Source of the DNA: Candidatus Saccharimonadota bacterium
GTDB lineage: Bacteria > Patescibacteriota > Saccharimonadia > Saccharimonadales > Saccharimonadaceae
Assembly (NCBI GenBank): GCA_017405265.1
Contig: JAFRAS010000008.1
Coordinates: 140,544 to 204,543 of the forward strand
DNA: 64,000 bases
Direction of reading: 5' to 3'
Shown here piece by piece: positions 32,605 to 40,793 of this stretch (its first letter is position 1; each line of letters starts with the position of its first letter). The notes beneath the pieces were generated by a model. The model was not told where the DNA came from. It saw only the letters and a list, made by a program, of their open reading frames with translations, and made no database searches. The position numbers were made by a program, and so were the translations under genes.

Positions 32605-35004
32605 TTATGCAACAAGGTTCACGAGGTGATTTTTCTTGACGAAAATGACCTTTTTCGGTTCACCGTTTAAGTATTTTTTGACGTTCTCGTTCTCGAGAGC
32701 AGCTCTCACCGCAGTTTCTTCGTTTTCGGCGTCTTCGATTTTCAGAGCGATTTTCGCGCGGAGTTTGCCGCTGACCTGGACGATTAAATCGACAGACTCA
32801 GCCTTCAATTTCTCTTCGTCGAAGGCGGGCCAGTTGTCGTCTGAGTTCAGTTTTTCGAGCATTTCGGAGGCGAGGTGAGGAGCGAAAGGTTTCAAGAGTT
32901 TCGCGAGGGTGACCAGGTCTTCTTCGCTCGCGCCGGATTTATAGAGCTCGTTGACGTATTCCATCAGGGCGGCGACGGCAGTGTTGAAATTACTGTGATA
33001 GATGTCGCTCGAGACCTTTTTGATGGTTTTGTGGCGGACGGTTTCGGTTTTCTTTGCATCGCTCGAGTTCAAAGCCTTCGTCTCGCCGTTTTCGGCGTTC
33101 ACGGCGGGCTTAAACACGAGGGTCCAGCAACGGTTCAGGAAGCGGTAAACTCCGCCGATGGCCTCGGTGCTCCAGGCGGCATCCTCGTTATAGGGGCCGA
33201 TAAACATTTCGTAGGTGCGGAGAGTGTCGGCACCGTAGCCGGAATTGATGACGTCGAGGGGGTCGATAACATTTCCCTTACTCTTACTCATCTTTTTGCC
33301 GTCGGGGGCGTTAATATAGCCGTTATAGAGGAGTTTTTTAATCGGTTCGCGGAAGGGGAGGAGCCCCATGTCGGCGAAGAATTTACACCAGAAGCGGACA
33401 TAGAGAAGGTGCGCCACGGCGTGGTCGCCACCGCAATAGATGTCGAGCGGTTCCCAATATTTCACGGCTTCGGGGTCCCAGGCGGCGGTTTTATTATGCG
33501 GGGAGGCGTAGCGCCAGAGATACCAAGAGGAGCAGGCGTAGCCGTCCAGAGTGTCGGTTTCGCGCGTTAAGTCGCCGACTTTCAGCCAGTCGTCGGCTTT
33601 CGCCAGAGCGGAGTGACCGGAGTGGTCGGGTTCGAAGTTCTTGAGGTCGGGGAGAAGTACGGGGAGAGCGTCTTCCTCGACCGGGACGACGTTGCCGTCT
33701 TTGTCGTAGAAAATCGGGATGGGGCAGCCCCAGTAGCGCTGGCGAGAAATCAGCCAGTCGCGCATGCGGTAGCTGACCTTCTTTTTCCCGACGCCTTTAC
33801 TCTCGAGAAGGTGGACGATTTTTTCGCGAGCGTCTTCGGATTTTTGGCCAGTGAAGTCGCCGGAGTTCACCAGTTCGCCTTCGCCCTCGTAACAGAGATC
33901 ATCGTCACTAATCGTCTCGGATTTTTCGATGACTTTTTTTATCGGCAAATCGAATTTTTCGGCGAAAGCCAAGTCTCTCGGGTCGTGGGCGGGGACAGCC
34001 ATAATGGCGCCCTCGCCGTAGTTTCCGAGGACGTAGTCGGAGACCCAGATGGGGAGTTTTTCGCCAGAGAGCGGATTCAAGGCGTAAGACCCCGTGAAAA
34101 CGCCGGTTTTTTCTTTATTTTCTTGGCGCTCGACCTCTGTTTTTTTCAGGGAGTCCTTGATATAAGCCTTGACTTTTTCGGCGGTTTGTGGTATAATTAG
34201 ATTATCTATTAGTTTATGCTCGGGGGCGAGGACGAGGAAGGTCGCGCCGAAGATGGTGTCGGGGCGAGTGGTGAATACGCGCAAGGAAAGTCCATTTTCA
34301 GTAGCGAAGTCGATTTCGGCGCCTTCGGAGCGGCCGATCCAGTTTTTCTGCATGGTTTTGATTTTTTCGGGCCAGTCGAGCTCGTCCAGGCCTTCCAGGA
34401 GTTCGTCGGCGTAGGCGGTGATTTTGAAGAACCATTGCTTCATTTTCTTCTTTTCGACTTCGGCGCCACAACGCCAGCAGTGGCCGTCTTCGACTTGTTC
34501 GTTGGCGAGGACGGTTTGGTCAACGGGGCAGAACCATTGATAAGACTCCTTTTGGTAGGCGAGGCCTTTTTCGAGGAGTTTCAAAAAGCACCACTCGGTC
34601 CATTTGTAATAGTCGGGGTCGCTGGTATTGATTTCGCGGGACCAATCGATGGCGAAGCCGAGGCGCTTTAGCTGTTTCCGAAAATTATCAATATTCGTTT
34701 TCGTCGCGACTTTCGGGGAGACACCGGTTTTAATCGCGTAGTTTTCGGCGGGGAGGCCGAAAGTGTCGTAGCCGAAGGGGCGGAGGACATTAAAACCCTG
34801 TTGGGTATAAAAACGAGCGAGGACGTCAACGATGGTGAAATTGCGAACGTGCCCGACGTGGAGGCCGGCACCAGAAGGATAGGGGAACATTTCGGCGAGG
34901 AACTTTTTCGGCTTCTCACTATTTTCATCGGCGCGGAAAGCCGCGGTGTCATCCCAAATTTTTTGCCATTTCGCTTCGATTTTTTGAGGGTTATATGATT
35001 CCAT
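32605..35004 (-). CDS. leuS: Leucine-tRNA ligase
   Basis: 799 residues, class I synthetase. Signatures: FPYPSGAGLHVGHVRNFTIVDV (HIGH), the editing domain beginning near TENGLSLRVFTTRPDTIFGATFLVLAPEH, and KMSKSKGN. The zinc-1 region CPVDQTVLANEQVEDGHCWRCG keeps three of four cysteines. The start lies 8 nt after TATAAT (complement of 35013-35018), so the leader is at most a few bases. The gene stands alone between bL32 and the phosphoesterase gene. Confidence 0.97.
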   Translation of the reverse strand: MESYNPQKIEAKWQKIWDDTAAFRADENSEKPKKFLAEMFPYPSGAGLHVGHVRNFTIVDVLARFYTQQGFNVLRPFGYDTFGLPAENYAIKTGVSPKVATKTNIDNFRKQLKRLGFAIDWSREINTSDPDYYKWTEWCFLKLLEKGLAYQKESYQWFCPVDQTVLANEQVEDGHCWRCGAEVEKKKMKQWFFKITAYADELLEGLDELDWPEKIKTMQKNWIGRSEGAEIDFATENGLSLRVFTTRPDTIFGATFLVLAPEHKLIDNLIIPQTAEKVKAYIKDSLKKTEVERQENKEKTGVFTGSYALNPLSGEKLPIWVSDYVLGNYGEGAIMAVPAHDPRDLAFAEKFDLPIKKVIEKSETISDDDLCYEGEGELVNSGDFTGQKSEDAREKIVHLLESKGVGKKKVSYRMRDWLISRQRYWGCPIPIFYDKDGNVVPVEEDALPVLLPDLKNFEPDHSGHSALAKADDWLKVGDLTRETDTLDGYACSSWYLWRYASPHNKTAAWDPEAVKYWEPLDIYCGGDHAVAHLLYVRFWCKFFADMGLLPFREPIKKLLYNGYINAPDGKKMSKSKGNVIDPLDVINSGYGADTLRTYEMFIGPYNEDAAWSTEAIGGVYRFLNRCWTLVFKPAVNAENGETKALNSSDAKKTETVRHKTIKKVSSDIYHSNFNTAVAALMEYVNELYKSGASEEDLVTLAKLLKPFAPHLASEMLEKLNSDDNWPAFDEEKLKAESVDLIVQVSGKLRAKIALKIEDAENEETAVRAALENENVKKYLNGEPKKVIFVKKNHLVNLVA
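34169..34197 (+). promoter_or_regulatory. Consensus promoter-like sequence antisense to leuS
   Basis: TTGACT (34169-34174), a 17-bp spacer and TGTGGTATAAT (hexamer 34192-34197) lie on the plus strand inside the leuS editing-domain coding region. The downstream open frames are not convincing genes, so if active this would make an antisense RNA to leuS. It could be a chance product of codons for KVKA and IIPQT. Confidence 0.35.
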
Positions 35005-35018
35005 AATAATATATTATA

Positions 35019-35867
35019 TCACTTTTTGGTATTTAAGATAGTGAGAGCGGGGGGAAAAGGGAGATTTAGGAGTCTCGAGCGCGCGACAGTGCGGACGGCG
35101 GGGAGGATGATATTGTGGTCACTCTTCAAACTTCTCGCTTGGTGCGGGAAGAGACGCTTTTCGGGACTGATAAAACCGCGGTCCGAGGGCCAGATTTTTT
35201 CGAGGAAAGGTGGGACGCAACCCGTGTGCATGTGCCCAGAGACGGTAAAGTTAAAATCTTTTAATTTTTCTTTCACGTCAGCGTCTTTCAAAAAAACTGG
35301 GGAGTGGATGAGGAAGAAAGAGATTTTGTCCTCGGGAGGAGTGAGGTTTTTATAAGAATCGAGGAGACTCACGAGAGCCGCTTTATCTTCTTTTGCGAAG
35401 TGGCGATAAGGGGGATTTCCGGGGTGATAATATTCGGGCGGAAGGGCACAACCAAAGATATAGACATTTTCGTCTTCGAAAGCTTCGTTCACGAGAAGAT
35501 GGATGTTTTCGTGACCTTTTAAGACATTTTTTAGGCGATTTTTCTTAAAAGTAATCTCTTTTTTTGCCGTGCGGTAGTAATCGTGGTTACCGAGACAGAG
35601 AAAAACCGGGGCGACGAGAGAGAGGCGGACGAGAAAAGAGACAAGGCGGGATTCGTCGGGCTCTTCAGCGATGTCGTCCAGAGTGTCAACCAGGTCGCCG
35701 CCGAAAAGAATATAACTCGGCTTGGCTTTTTTGGCGACTTTTAGAATGTCGTCTAAGAAAGCGTCTTTTAGACTGGAGCTAAAATGAAGATCCGAAAAAA
35801 GGAGGAATTTTAGCGATTTTGAGGCAGAAAAATTGAGGTGGCGCAGCGCGATTTTCGGATTTTTCAT
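35019..35867 (-). CDS. Calcineurin-like metallophosphoesterase
   Basis: 282 residues. Two-metal motifs are LLFSDLHFSS (D-x-H), FGGDLVDTLDD (GDxxD), LCLGNHDYYR (GNHD), then FFLIHSPVF and SGHMHTG (H and GHxH). The size fits the YaeI/LpxH-like or general phosphodiesterase group. Substrate is not evident. It follows nusG by 8 nt, so it is read with secE-nusG. Confidence 0.88.
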   Translation of the reverse strand: MKNPKIALRHLNFSASKSLKFLLFSDLHFSSSLKDAFLDDILKVAKKAKPSYILFGGDLVDTLDDIAEEPDESRLVSFLVRLSLVAPVFLCLGNHDYYRTAKKEITFKKNRLKNVLKGHENIHLLVNEAFEDENVYIFGCALPPEYYHPGNPPYRHFAKEDKAALVSLLDSYKNLTPPEDKISFFLIHSPVFLKDADVKEKLKDFNFTVSGHMHTGCVPPFLEKIWPSDRGFISPEKRLFPHQARSLKSDHNIILPAVRTVARSRLLNLPFPPALTILNTKK

Positions 35868-35875
35868 AAATTCGG

Positions 35876-36421
35876 CTAAATTTGTTTGACTTGGAGCGCG
35901 TCGAGCTCGACGGGAGTTTCGCGACCGAACATGGAGACCATGACCTTGAGTTTCCCTTTCACGCTGTCGATTTCGGAGATGGAACCATCGAAGCCCTTGA
36001 AGGGGCCGTCTACGATCGAGACGACTTCGCCGATTTCGTAGTTCACGGAGAATTTCGGGTCTTCGACGCCCATGCGCTTTTTAATCTTCGCGATTTCTTT
36101 TTCGGAAACTGGGGTCGGGCGAGTGTCGGTGCCAACAAAGCCGGTGACGCCAGGGGTGTTACGGATAATGTACCAGGTTTCGTCGGAAAGTTTCATTTCG
36201 ACTAAAACGTAGCCCTGGAAAATCTTTTTGTCGACGACTTTGCGTTTGCCGTTTTTGATTTCGATGCGTTTTTCTTTCGGGACGAGACAATCAAAAATCT
36301 TGCCTTCGAATTCGGGGCTGCCTAAGCGCTGTTTGATGGAATCCATCACCTTGTCTTCGTGGCCGGAGTAGGTGCTGATTGCATACCAAGCGCGGGTGTC
36401 GTCATAACGGTTTACTGCCAT
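35876..36421 (-). CDS. nusG: Transcription termination/antitermination protein NusG
   Basis: 181 residues: NGN domain (WYAISTYSGHEDKVMDSIKQR, FQGYVLVEMKLSDETWYIIRNTPGVTGFVG) and C-terminal KOW domain (EIGEVVSIVDGPFKGFDGSISEID). It couples RNA polymerase to ribosome or Rho. It follows secE by 9 nt, the conserved order, but the usual rplK-rplA neighbours are replaced by a metallophosphoesterase. Confidence 0.97.
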   Translation of the reverse strand: MAVNRYDDTRAWYAISTYSGHEDKVMDSIKQRLGSPEFEGKIFDCLVPKEKRIEIKNGKRKVVDKKIFQGYVLVEMKLSDETWYIIRNTPGVTGFVGTDTRPTPVSEKEIAKIKKRMGVEDPKFSVNYEIGEVVSIVDGPFKGFDGSISEIDSVKGKLKVMVSMFGRETPVELDALQVKQI

Positions 36422-36430
36422 ATATTCTCC

Positions 36431-36628
36431 TTATAAAATTTTTGAAAAGATTAAGTTAAAGAGTGCGTCGAGAAGCATAATCAGAACGATAAAGATGGCG
36501 GTGTAGCCAATAATGGAGAAAAAGAGCTTCCAGGTCGTTTTTCGATTCGGCCAACGCACGGCTCTGAGTTCTTTCCAGGACGCTTTGAAGTAGTTGTCTT
36601 TTTTCGTGGTAGATTTAACTTTAGCCAT
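36431..36628 (-). CDS. secE: Protein translocase subunit SecE
   Basis: 65 residues: a cytoplasmic amphipathic helix with ASWKELRAVRWPNRKTTW, the signature of SecE, and one membrane helix (about residues 36-60). It clamps SecY in the translocon. First gene of secE-nusG-phosphoesterase. It has an AAAGGAAAAG site and a leader that begins with a hairpin (36641-36664). Confidence 0.93.
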   Translation of the reverse strand: MAKVKSTTKKDNYFKASWKELRAVRWPNRKTTWKLFFSIIGYTAIFIVLIMLLDALFNLIFSKIL

Positions 36629-36640
36629 AACTTTTCCTTT

Positions 36641-36664
36641 AAAAAAAGTCTGATAGCAGACTTG
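36641..36664 (-). promoter_or_regulatory. Terminator-like hairpin at the 5' end of the secE-nusG transcript
   Basis: On the minus strand AAGTCTG, loop CTAT, CAGACTT, then a run of T (complement of 36663-36641). The promoter -10 TATACT is the complement of 36670-36675 with -35 TTGCCA at 36693-36698 and a 17-bp spacer, so the hairpin begins at the predicted +1. It may stabilise the 5' end or attenuate transcription. Confidence 0.5.
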
Positions 36665-36669
36665 TCAAG

Positions 36670-36698
36670 AGTATAGCACAAAGTCAAGATTTTGGCAA
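36670..36698 (-). promoter_or_regulatory. secE-nusG promoter
   Basis: TTGCCA (-35), 17-bp spacer and TGTGCTATACT extended -10 on the minus strand. It is divergent from the comEC promoter. Confidence 0.6.
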
Positions 36699-36708
36699 GA
36701 AAAATTAA

Positions 36709-36758
36709 CAGGTTATTGTTGTAATTATGCTTTCAAAAATTTTAGAATTTGCTATGCT
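36709..36758 (+). promoter_or_regulatory. comEC upstream box (copy 2 of shared motif) and -10
   Basis: The 21-nt box at 36709-36729 starts CAGGTTATTGTTGTAATTAT and matches 14053-14073 at 19 of 21 bases. TATGCT (36753-36758) follows after 23 nt and lies 6 nt before the GTG start, so the message is predicted leaderless. There is no -35 consensus, consistent with activation by a protein binding the box. Confidence 0.6.
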
Positions 36759-36764
36759 TCAAAC

Positions 36765-38000
36765 GTGCGACAGATTTTAGCGGTTTTAGGAGCGCGAATT
36801 CACCAGTCATATTGCGTGGTGGCGCTGATGGTGGGAGTGGTGTTCGGGATGGCGATGGTGGTGTTTTTTCGAGTACAGATTGCGTGGTCACCGTGGATGG
36901 TGGTGGCGATTTTGGGACTACTTTTTGTCGCGTTTATTTACCCAAAAACGCTGTTTTTGATTTTAGCATTCACAGCCGGGGTTTTAATTTCGTTTTTAAG
37001 AGCGTCGGGGGTGGACTTAAACGAAAATGTGACAGAGATGGGGCAGATTCGTTTTATAGGGGAGTTTCAGAGTGAGATGGCGGCGAAAATTCGAGAGAAT
37101 ATCGGAGACGAGCGTGCAGCGACGCTCGGGCTGTCATATCTTCTCGGGATGAAGGGGGAACTGTCGGTTTCTATGAGCGAACTGCTCCGAGTGGTCGGGC
37201 TGTCGCACATCGTGGTGGCAAGCGGGACGCATCTTTCGATTATTGTGGAGGGCTGTCGGAAGATTTTTGGGCGAGTATCGCGGTTCTCGGGACTACTTTT
37301 TTCGCTCGTTTTGATATTTTTATTTGGGGCGATGATCGGGTGGACGCCGTCGATTATGCGGGCGGCGATTGTGTCGTCGCTCACAATCTCGATGTGGTAT
37401 GTGGGGAGGAAGTGGGAGCCTTTGCGCCTTATTATTATCACGATGGCGCTGACGTTGCTCGTCGAGCCGAGGTGGATGGCGAATGTTGGGTGGCAGTTGT
37501 CCTTCGCGGCGTATGCGGGGATAATGTTGCTTGCGCCGATAATCAAAGAATTTTTAATTTTAGATAAAAATAAAAAAACTTTTTTAAATAATATAAAAGA
37601 AGTATTGATTGCGTCGGTGGCGGCGTCGATTATGTGTCTGCCGATTTCGCTGTATTATTTCGGGAGTTTTTCACTACTCGCGCTACCCGCGAATTTGTTG
37701 ATTCTGCCGACGATGCCGATGGTGATGGGGGCGACGCTACTTTCTGGGATGATGGCGTTTTGGCCAGTGGTGGCGAAAGCGTTCGGATGGGTCGCGAGAG
37801 TGATGATTGAGTTTCATATTCTCATCATCGAGTGGCTCGGGGAGAAAAAGATGTTTCTTTTTACCATAGAAAAATATCAGCCAGGGGTCTGGCTGATATT
37901 TGTGCCGATATTTTTACTTATTCTTTGGAGCTACGTAAGACGAAGGCGCCAGAGACAAGAACCACTACGGCAGCCGCACCGAAAACGAGCGCAGTATTGA
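36765..38000 (+). CDS. comEC: ComEC-type DNA uptake channel (competence domain only)
   Basis: 411 residues, mostly membrane helices, with the ComEC/Rec2 competence core: LGLSYLLGMKGELS, LRVVGLSHIVVASGTHLSIIV and LFGAMIGWTPSIMRAAIVSSLTI, then GWQLSFAAYAGIMLLAP. The beta-lactamase-like nuclease domain of full-length ComEC is absent. ComEC translocates single-stranded DNA in natural transformation. The GTG start is supported by its 6-nt distance to the -10. The last 83 nt are antisense to the convergent surface-protein gene, and the C-terminal tail is very basic. Confidence 0.88.
   Translation: MRQILAVLGARIHQSYCVVALMVGVVFGMAMVVFFRVQIAWSPWMVVAILGLLFVAFIYPKTLFLILAFTAGVLISFLRASGVDLNENVTEMGQIRFIGEFQSEMAAKIRENIGDERAATLGLSYLLGMKGELSVSMSELLRVVGLSHIVVASGTHLSIIVEGCRKIFGRVSRFSGLLFSLVLIFLFGAMIGWTPSIMRAAIVSSLTISMWYVGRKWEPLRLIIITMALTLLVEPRWMANVGWQLSFAAYAGIMLLAPIIKEFLILDKNKKTFLNNIKEVLIASVAASIMCLPISLYYFGSFSLLALPANLLILPTMPMVMGATLLSGMMAFWPVVAKAFGWVARVMIEFHILIIEWLGEKKMFLFTIEKYQPGVWLIFVPIFLLILWSYVRRRRQRQEPLRQPHRKRAQY
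37873..37900 (-). terminator. Terminator of the surface-protein gene, embedded in comEC
   Basis: A perfect 12-bp stem, AATATCAGCCAG (37873-37884) with CTGGCTGATATT (37889-37900). On the minus strand it is followed by TTTTT and lies just beyond the surface-protein stop at 37918. It is entirely within comEC codons (around QPGVWLIF). Confidence 0.75.
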
Positions 38001-39762
38001 GATTGTGGTCGTTAGTGTCGGGGTTTACAGGCTTCGCCGCAACAGTGAAGGAACCGGTGGCGAAACCGTCGGTGTAGGTCGCGGTGATAGTGTGCGCACC
38101 GGCCGACAAGGTGTTCGCGAAGGCGGAATTGAAACTGATGATGGTGCTACCATTCTCGAGTTCGTAATTCGAGACATCGGTCGCTTCGTCATCAATCGCA
38201 ACGCCCATGAATTTAGTGAGGTCGCCACTGATGCGGAAAGTCAGAGCCTCGTCGGAGCCGAGAGTATAGGTCTGCTCGTCGCCTTCGACGATTTCATATT
38301 CGACCGGAGAGACAGTGAGGTTGTAAGTGTGGGTATAAGTGCCCTTGACGCCAGTTAAAGTGGCAGTCGCGACGGCTTCACCAGCATCAACACCAGTGAT
38401 TTGGCCAGCGACATAAGTCGCGATGTTACCCTGGTCAACGGCGTAGGTGATATTATCAAAGGCGGTTTCGCCGAAAGGAGTAGTGTTGGTAGTTTCGCCA
38501 ATTTTTACTTCGAGAGCTGTAGCAGCGTCGGTCGGAGCGGCAAGCACGACGTAGTCGCCGTCCACGAGGAAGGCGTCGTAGCCGTCGTCGATTTCGTCAA
38601 CGGCCGGAGCGACATTAGTGGTACCACCGGTCATGACGTCCTCGAGGTCAGCAGAGTAAACTGGGGTGCCGTTTTCGACAGTGGTGTTAAAAGTGCCGCC
38701 AGTAATCGAGAGTTCGACGTCGTCGGCGACGCTGGCGTTGTTTTGGGGGTTGGATTCGTAAACAGCAGAGATGCCGGAGATAGTACCGCCAGAGATTTCA
38801 ACGGAAATCGGGCGAGCGGTTGTGTGTTGCGCAATGGCGATACCGGCACCGACGGTGGTGGAGCCGTTGCCGTTCGGGGTGACGACGACGGTGCTACCGG
38901 TCGCGGTGCTCGAAATGGTGCCGCCAGTGACAGAGAGGTCGCCAGCGCGGATTTCGATACCGGAGGCAGTGCCGGAGATAGTGCCACCAGAAACGGTGGT
39001 GGTGCCGACACCGGCGAGATAAAGCGCGACAGTCTCGTTGCCGTCGGTCAGAATGCTACCGCCGGAGATGGTGATGGTCGGGCCATTCGAGGCAATGTTG
39101 CCGTTGATGGAGATACCGGTATTTGCGCCGGTGATGGTGCCGCCAGAAACGGTGATAGTAGAGGCGTTCGAGCCGCCGTCGTTGTCAATGAGGATGCCAG
39201 CGCCGTCAGTGGAGTTGATGGTGGCGCCGTCATAGACATTCACGACGGTAGCGACAGTGGCGGAGACGCCGGTATAGGCGTTAATGGTGCCGTAAACGTT
39301 GACGGTATTGACGCCGGTGCTGCTCGTTGGATAGAGGTCGGCAAGGACACCGGAGCCGTCGGGCGAAGAAAGAGTGGCGGTCGCGGCAACGGTAAGAGTA
39401 TTGTTGTTGTTTAGATAGACGCAGTGCGCGTGGTCGCCAGCAACGGTGCCGTTTTCGATGGTAAGAGTGGAACCATAGACGTCGAGGCCGTAGCCGTCCA
39501 CGGTCAAGGTGAAGCCGCCGAGATCGAGGGTAATGTTTTTACCGTCGATGGTCGGGGTTTCGCTGGTGGACTGGAGAAGCGTCACGGTGTCGCCATCTCC
39601 GGCGGCGTTAATCGCGGCTTGCAAGGTGGCGTAGAGCGTTTCGCCCACCGAAGCGACTTCGCCGTCAGCGAAGGCACGATTTGATATTAGTGGCAAAGCG
39701 ACGGCCGCCAACAAAAAGACGGCGGCGACTTTCCTCGCAAAGCCAAAAAGACTTTTTCTCAT
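37918..39762 (-). CDS. Large secreted surface protein, beta-helix with C-terminal Ig-like domain and membrane anchor
   Basis: 614 residues. Signal peptide (about 1-32, ending RAFA). Residues about 40-400 are short Thr/Gly/Ser-rich repeats such as TTVSGGTISGTASGIEI and LSVTGGTISSTATG, the look of a right-handed parallel beta-helix. Then a Big-like stretch, and around 500-585 a Firmicutes-type domain with SGDLTKFMGVAIDD and NTLSAGAHTITATYTDG. The end is a single membrane helix (LNTALVFGAAAVVVLVSGAFVL) and a short basic tail; no LPxTG. A role in adhesion to host or surface is inferred. Own TTGACA/AATAAT promoter. Confidence 0.8.
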   Translation of the reverse strand: MRKSLFGFARKVAAVFLLAAVALPLISNRAFADGEVASVGETLYATLQAAINAAGDGDTVTLLQSTSETPTIDGKNITLDLGGFTLTVDGYGLDVYGSTLTIENGTVAGDHAHCVYLNNNNTLTVAATATLSSPDGSGVLADLYPTSSTGVNTVNVYGTINAYTGVSATVATVVNVYDGATINSTDGAGILIDNDGGSNASTITVSGGTITGANTGISINGNIASNGPTITISGGSILTDGNETVALYLAGVGTTTVSGGTISGTASGIEIRAGDLSVTGGTISSTATGSTVVVTPNGNGSTTVGAGIAIAQHTTARPISVEISGGTISGISAVYESNPQNNASVADDVELSITGGTFNTTVENGTPVYSADLEDVMTGGTTNVAPAVDEIDDGYDAFLVDGDYVVLAAPTDAATALEVKIGETTNTTPFGETAFDNITYAVDQGNIATYVAGQITGVDAGEAVATATLTGVKGTYTHTYNLTVSPVEYEIVEGDEQTYTLGSDEALTFRISGDLTKFMGVAIDDEATDVSNYELENGSTIISFNSAFANTLSAGAHTITATYTDGFATGSFTVAAKPVNPDTNDHNLNTALVFGAAAVVVLVSGAFVLRSSKE

Positions 39763-39792
39763 TTATATGACTCCCATTTAGGTTATAAATTC

Positions 39793-39821
39793 ATTATTAC
39801 GCGATTTTAGAAAAATGTCAA
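39793..39821 (-). promoter_or_regulatory. Promoter of the surface-protein gene
   Basis: TTGACA (complement of 39816-39821), 17-bp spacer, AATAAT (complement of 39793-39798). A GGGAG site precedes the ATG at 39762, so this gene has a regular leader. Confidence 0.65.
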
Positions 39822-39822
39822 C

Positions 39823-39854
39823 AAAAAACCTGTGGAAAAGTTTTCCACAGGTTT
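39823..39854 (-). terminator. Intrinsic terminator downstream of rimK
   Basis: A near-perfect inverted repeat AACCTGTGGAAAA / TTTTCCACAGGTT around 39840, followed on the minus strand by a T run. The T run lies directly against the -35 of the surface-protein promoter. Confidence 0.88.
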
Positions 39855-39863
39855 CTATCTGTC

Positions 39864-40793
39864 TTAGGCGCCGACGCGGTCTTTGGAGTTGTGGCGCGGG
39901 GAGTTTTTCTCGATATATTCGATGATTTTCGTCGCAACGTCTTTGCCGGTGACTTTTTCGATGCCGAAGCCGGGTGAAGCATTCACCTCGAGGATGAGCG
40001 GGCCCTTCGCGGAGCGCATAATATCAACGCCACAAATCGGGAGACCCATGGCCGAGGCGGCTTTCAGGGCGATTTTCTTTTCGTCGTCAGTCAAGGTGAT
40101 TTTCTTGCCGATGCCGCCCTTGTGGAGGTTCGAGCGGAAGTCGTCGTCCAGGGATTGGCGCTCCATCGCGGCGACGACGCGTTTTCCGACCACGAAGGCG
40201 CGAATGTCGGTGCCGGCGGATTCTTTGATGTATTCCTGAAGCAGGATATTCGTGCCGTCTTCGTTGTAAAGATAGAAGGCCTGGAGAGCGGATTTCGCGG
40301 CTTTGCGAGTCTCGGCCAGGACTACGCCGTTACCGTGGGTACCGGTCGCGAGCTTAATAATTACGGGGAGGCCGATTTCGTCGAGCAGGGAGTCGATGTC
40401 GGCGGTATTGCGCGAGACGAAAGTGCGCGGGGTGTCAACGCCGGCCGAGGTCAAAATCTGGGCGGCGCGCAATTTGTCGCGAGCGCGAGTAATAGCGATG
40501 GAGGAGGCCGAAGTCCAGGTGTTTTGCATCTCGAATTGGCGAACGATAGCACAACCGTAACGGGTCATATTATTCGAAATACGGGGGAGAATGGCGTCAA
40601 AGCCGGCCAATTCTTCGCCGTTATAATAAACATTAGGGTGTTTGTGGTCGAGAGAGATGTAACAGTTCTTATATTTAATCACCCGCACCTTGTGGCCACG
40701 AGCTTTCGCGACTTCAACGAGGCGTTTGGTAGAATAATTAGCGTTACCGTTCGACAAAATACCAATGTAGAGAGGTTTAGATTCGGTTTTCAT
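39864..40793 (-). CDS. rimK: RimK-type ATP-grasp glutamate ligase
   Basis: 309 residues. ATP-grasp signatures: LPVIIKLATGTHGNGVVLAE, QEYIKESAGTDIRAFVVG and the metal-binding ILEVNASPGFG. RimK adds glutamates to the C-terminus of ribosomal protein bS6 and forms poly-alpha-glutamate. It overlaps rimB by 17 nt, the usual pairing of the ligase with its protease partner, and has a GGAGAT-like site. Confidence 0.92.
   Translation of the reverse strand: MKTESKPLYIGILSNGNANYSTKRLVEVAKARGHKVRVIKYKNCYISLDHKHPNVYYNGEELAGFDAILPRISNNMTRYGCAIVRQFEMQNTWTSASSIAITRARDKLRAAQILTSAGVDTPRTFVSRNTADIDSLLDEIGLPVIIKLATGTHGNGVVLAETRKAAKSALQAFYLYNEDGTNILLQEYIKESAGTDIRAFVVGKRVVAAMERQSLDDDFRSNLHKGGIGKKITLTDDEKKIALKAASAMGLPICGVDIMRSAKGPLILEVNASPGFGIEKVTGKDVATKIIEYIEKNSPRHNSKDRVGA

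Noticed and set aside
38401..39414. 337-codon open frame opposite the surface-protein gene
   Set aside because: Antisense shadow of repetitive Thr/Gly codons, giving a Gly/Asp/Val-rich product without known domains.
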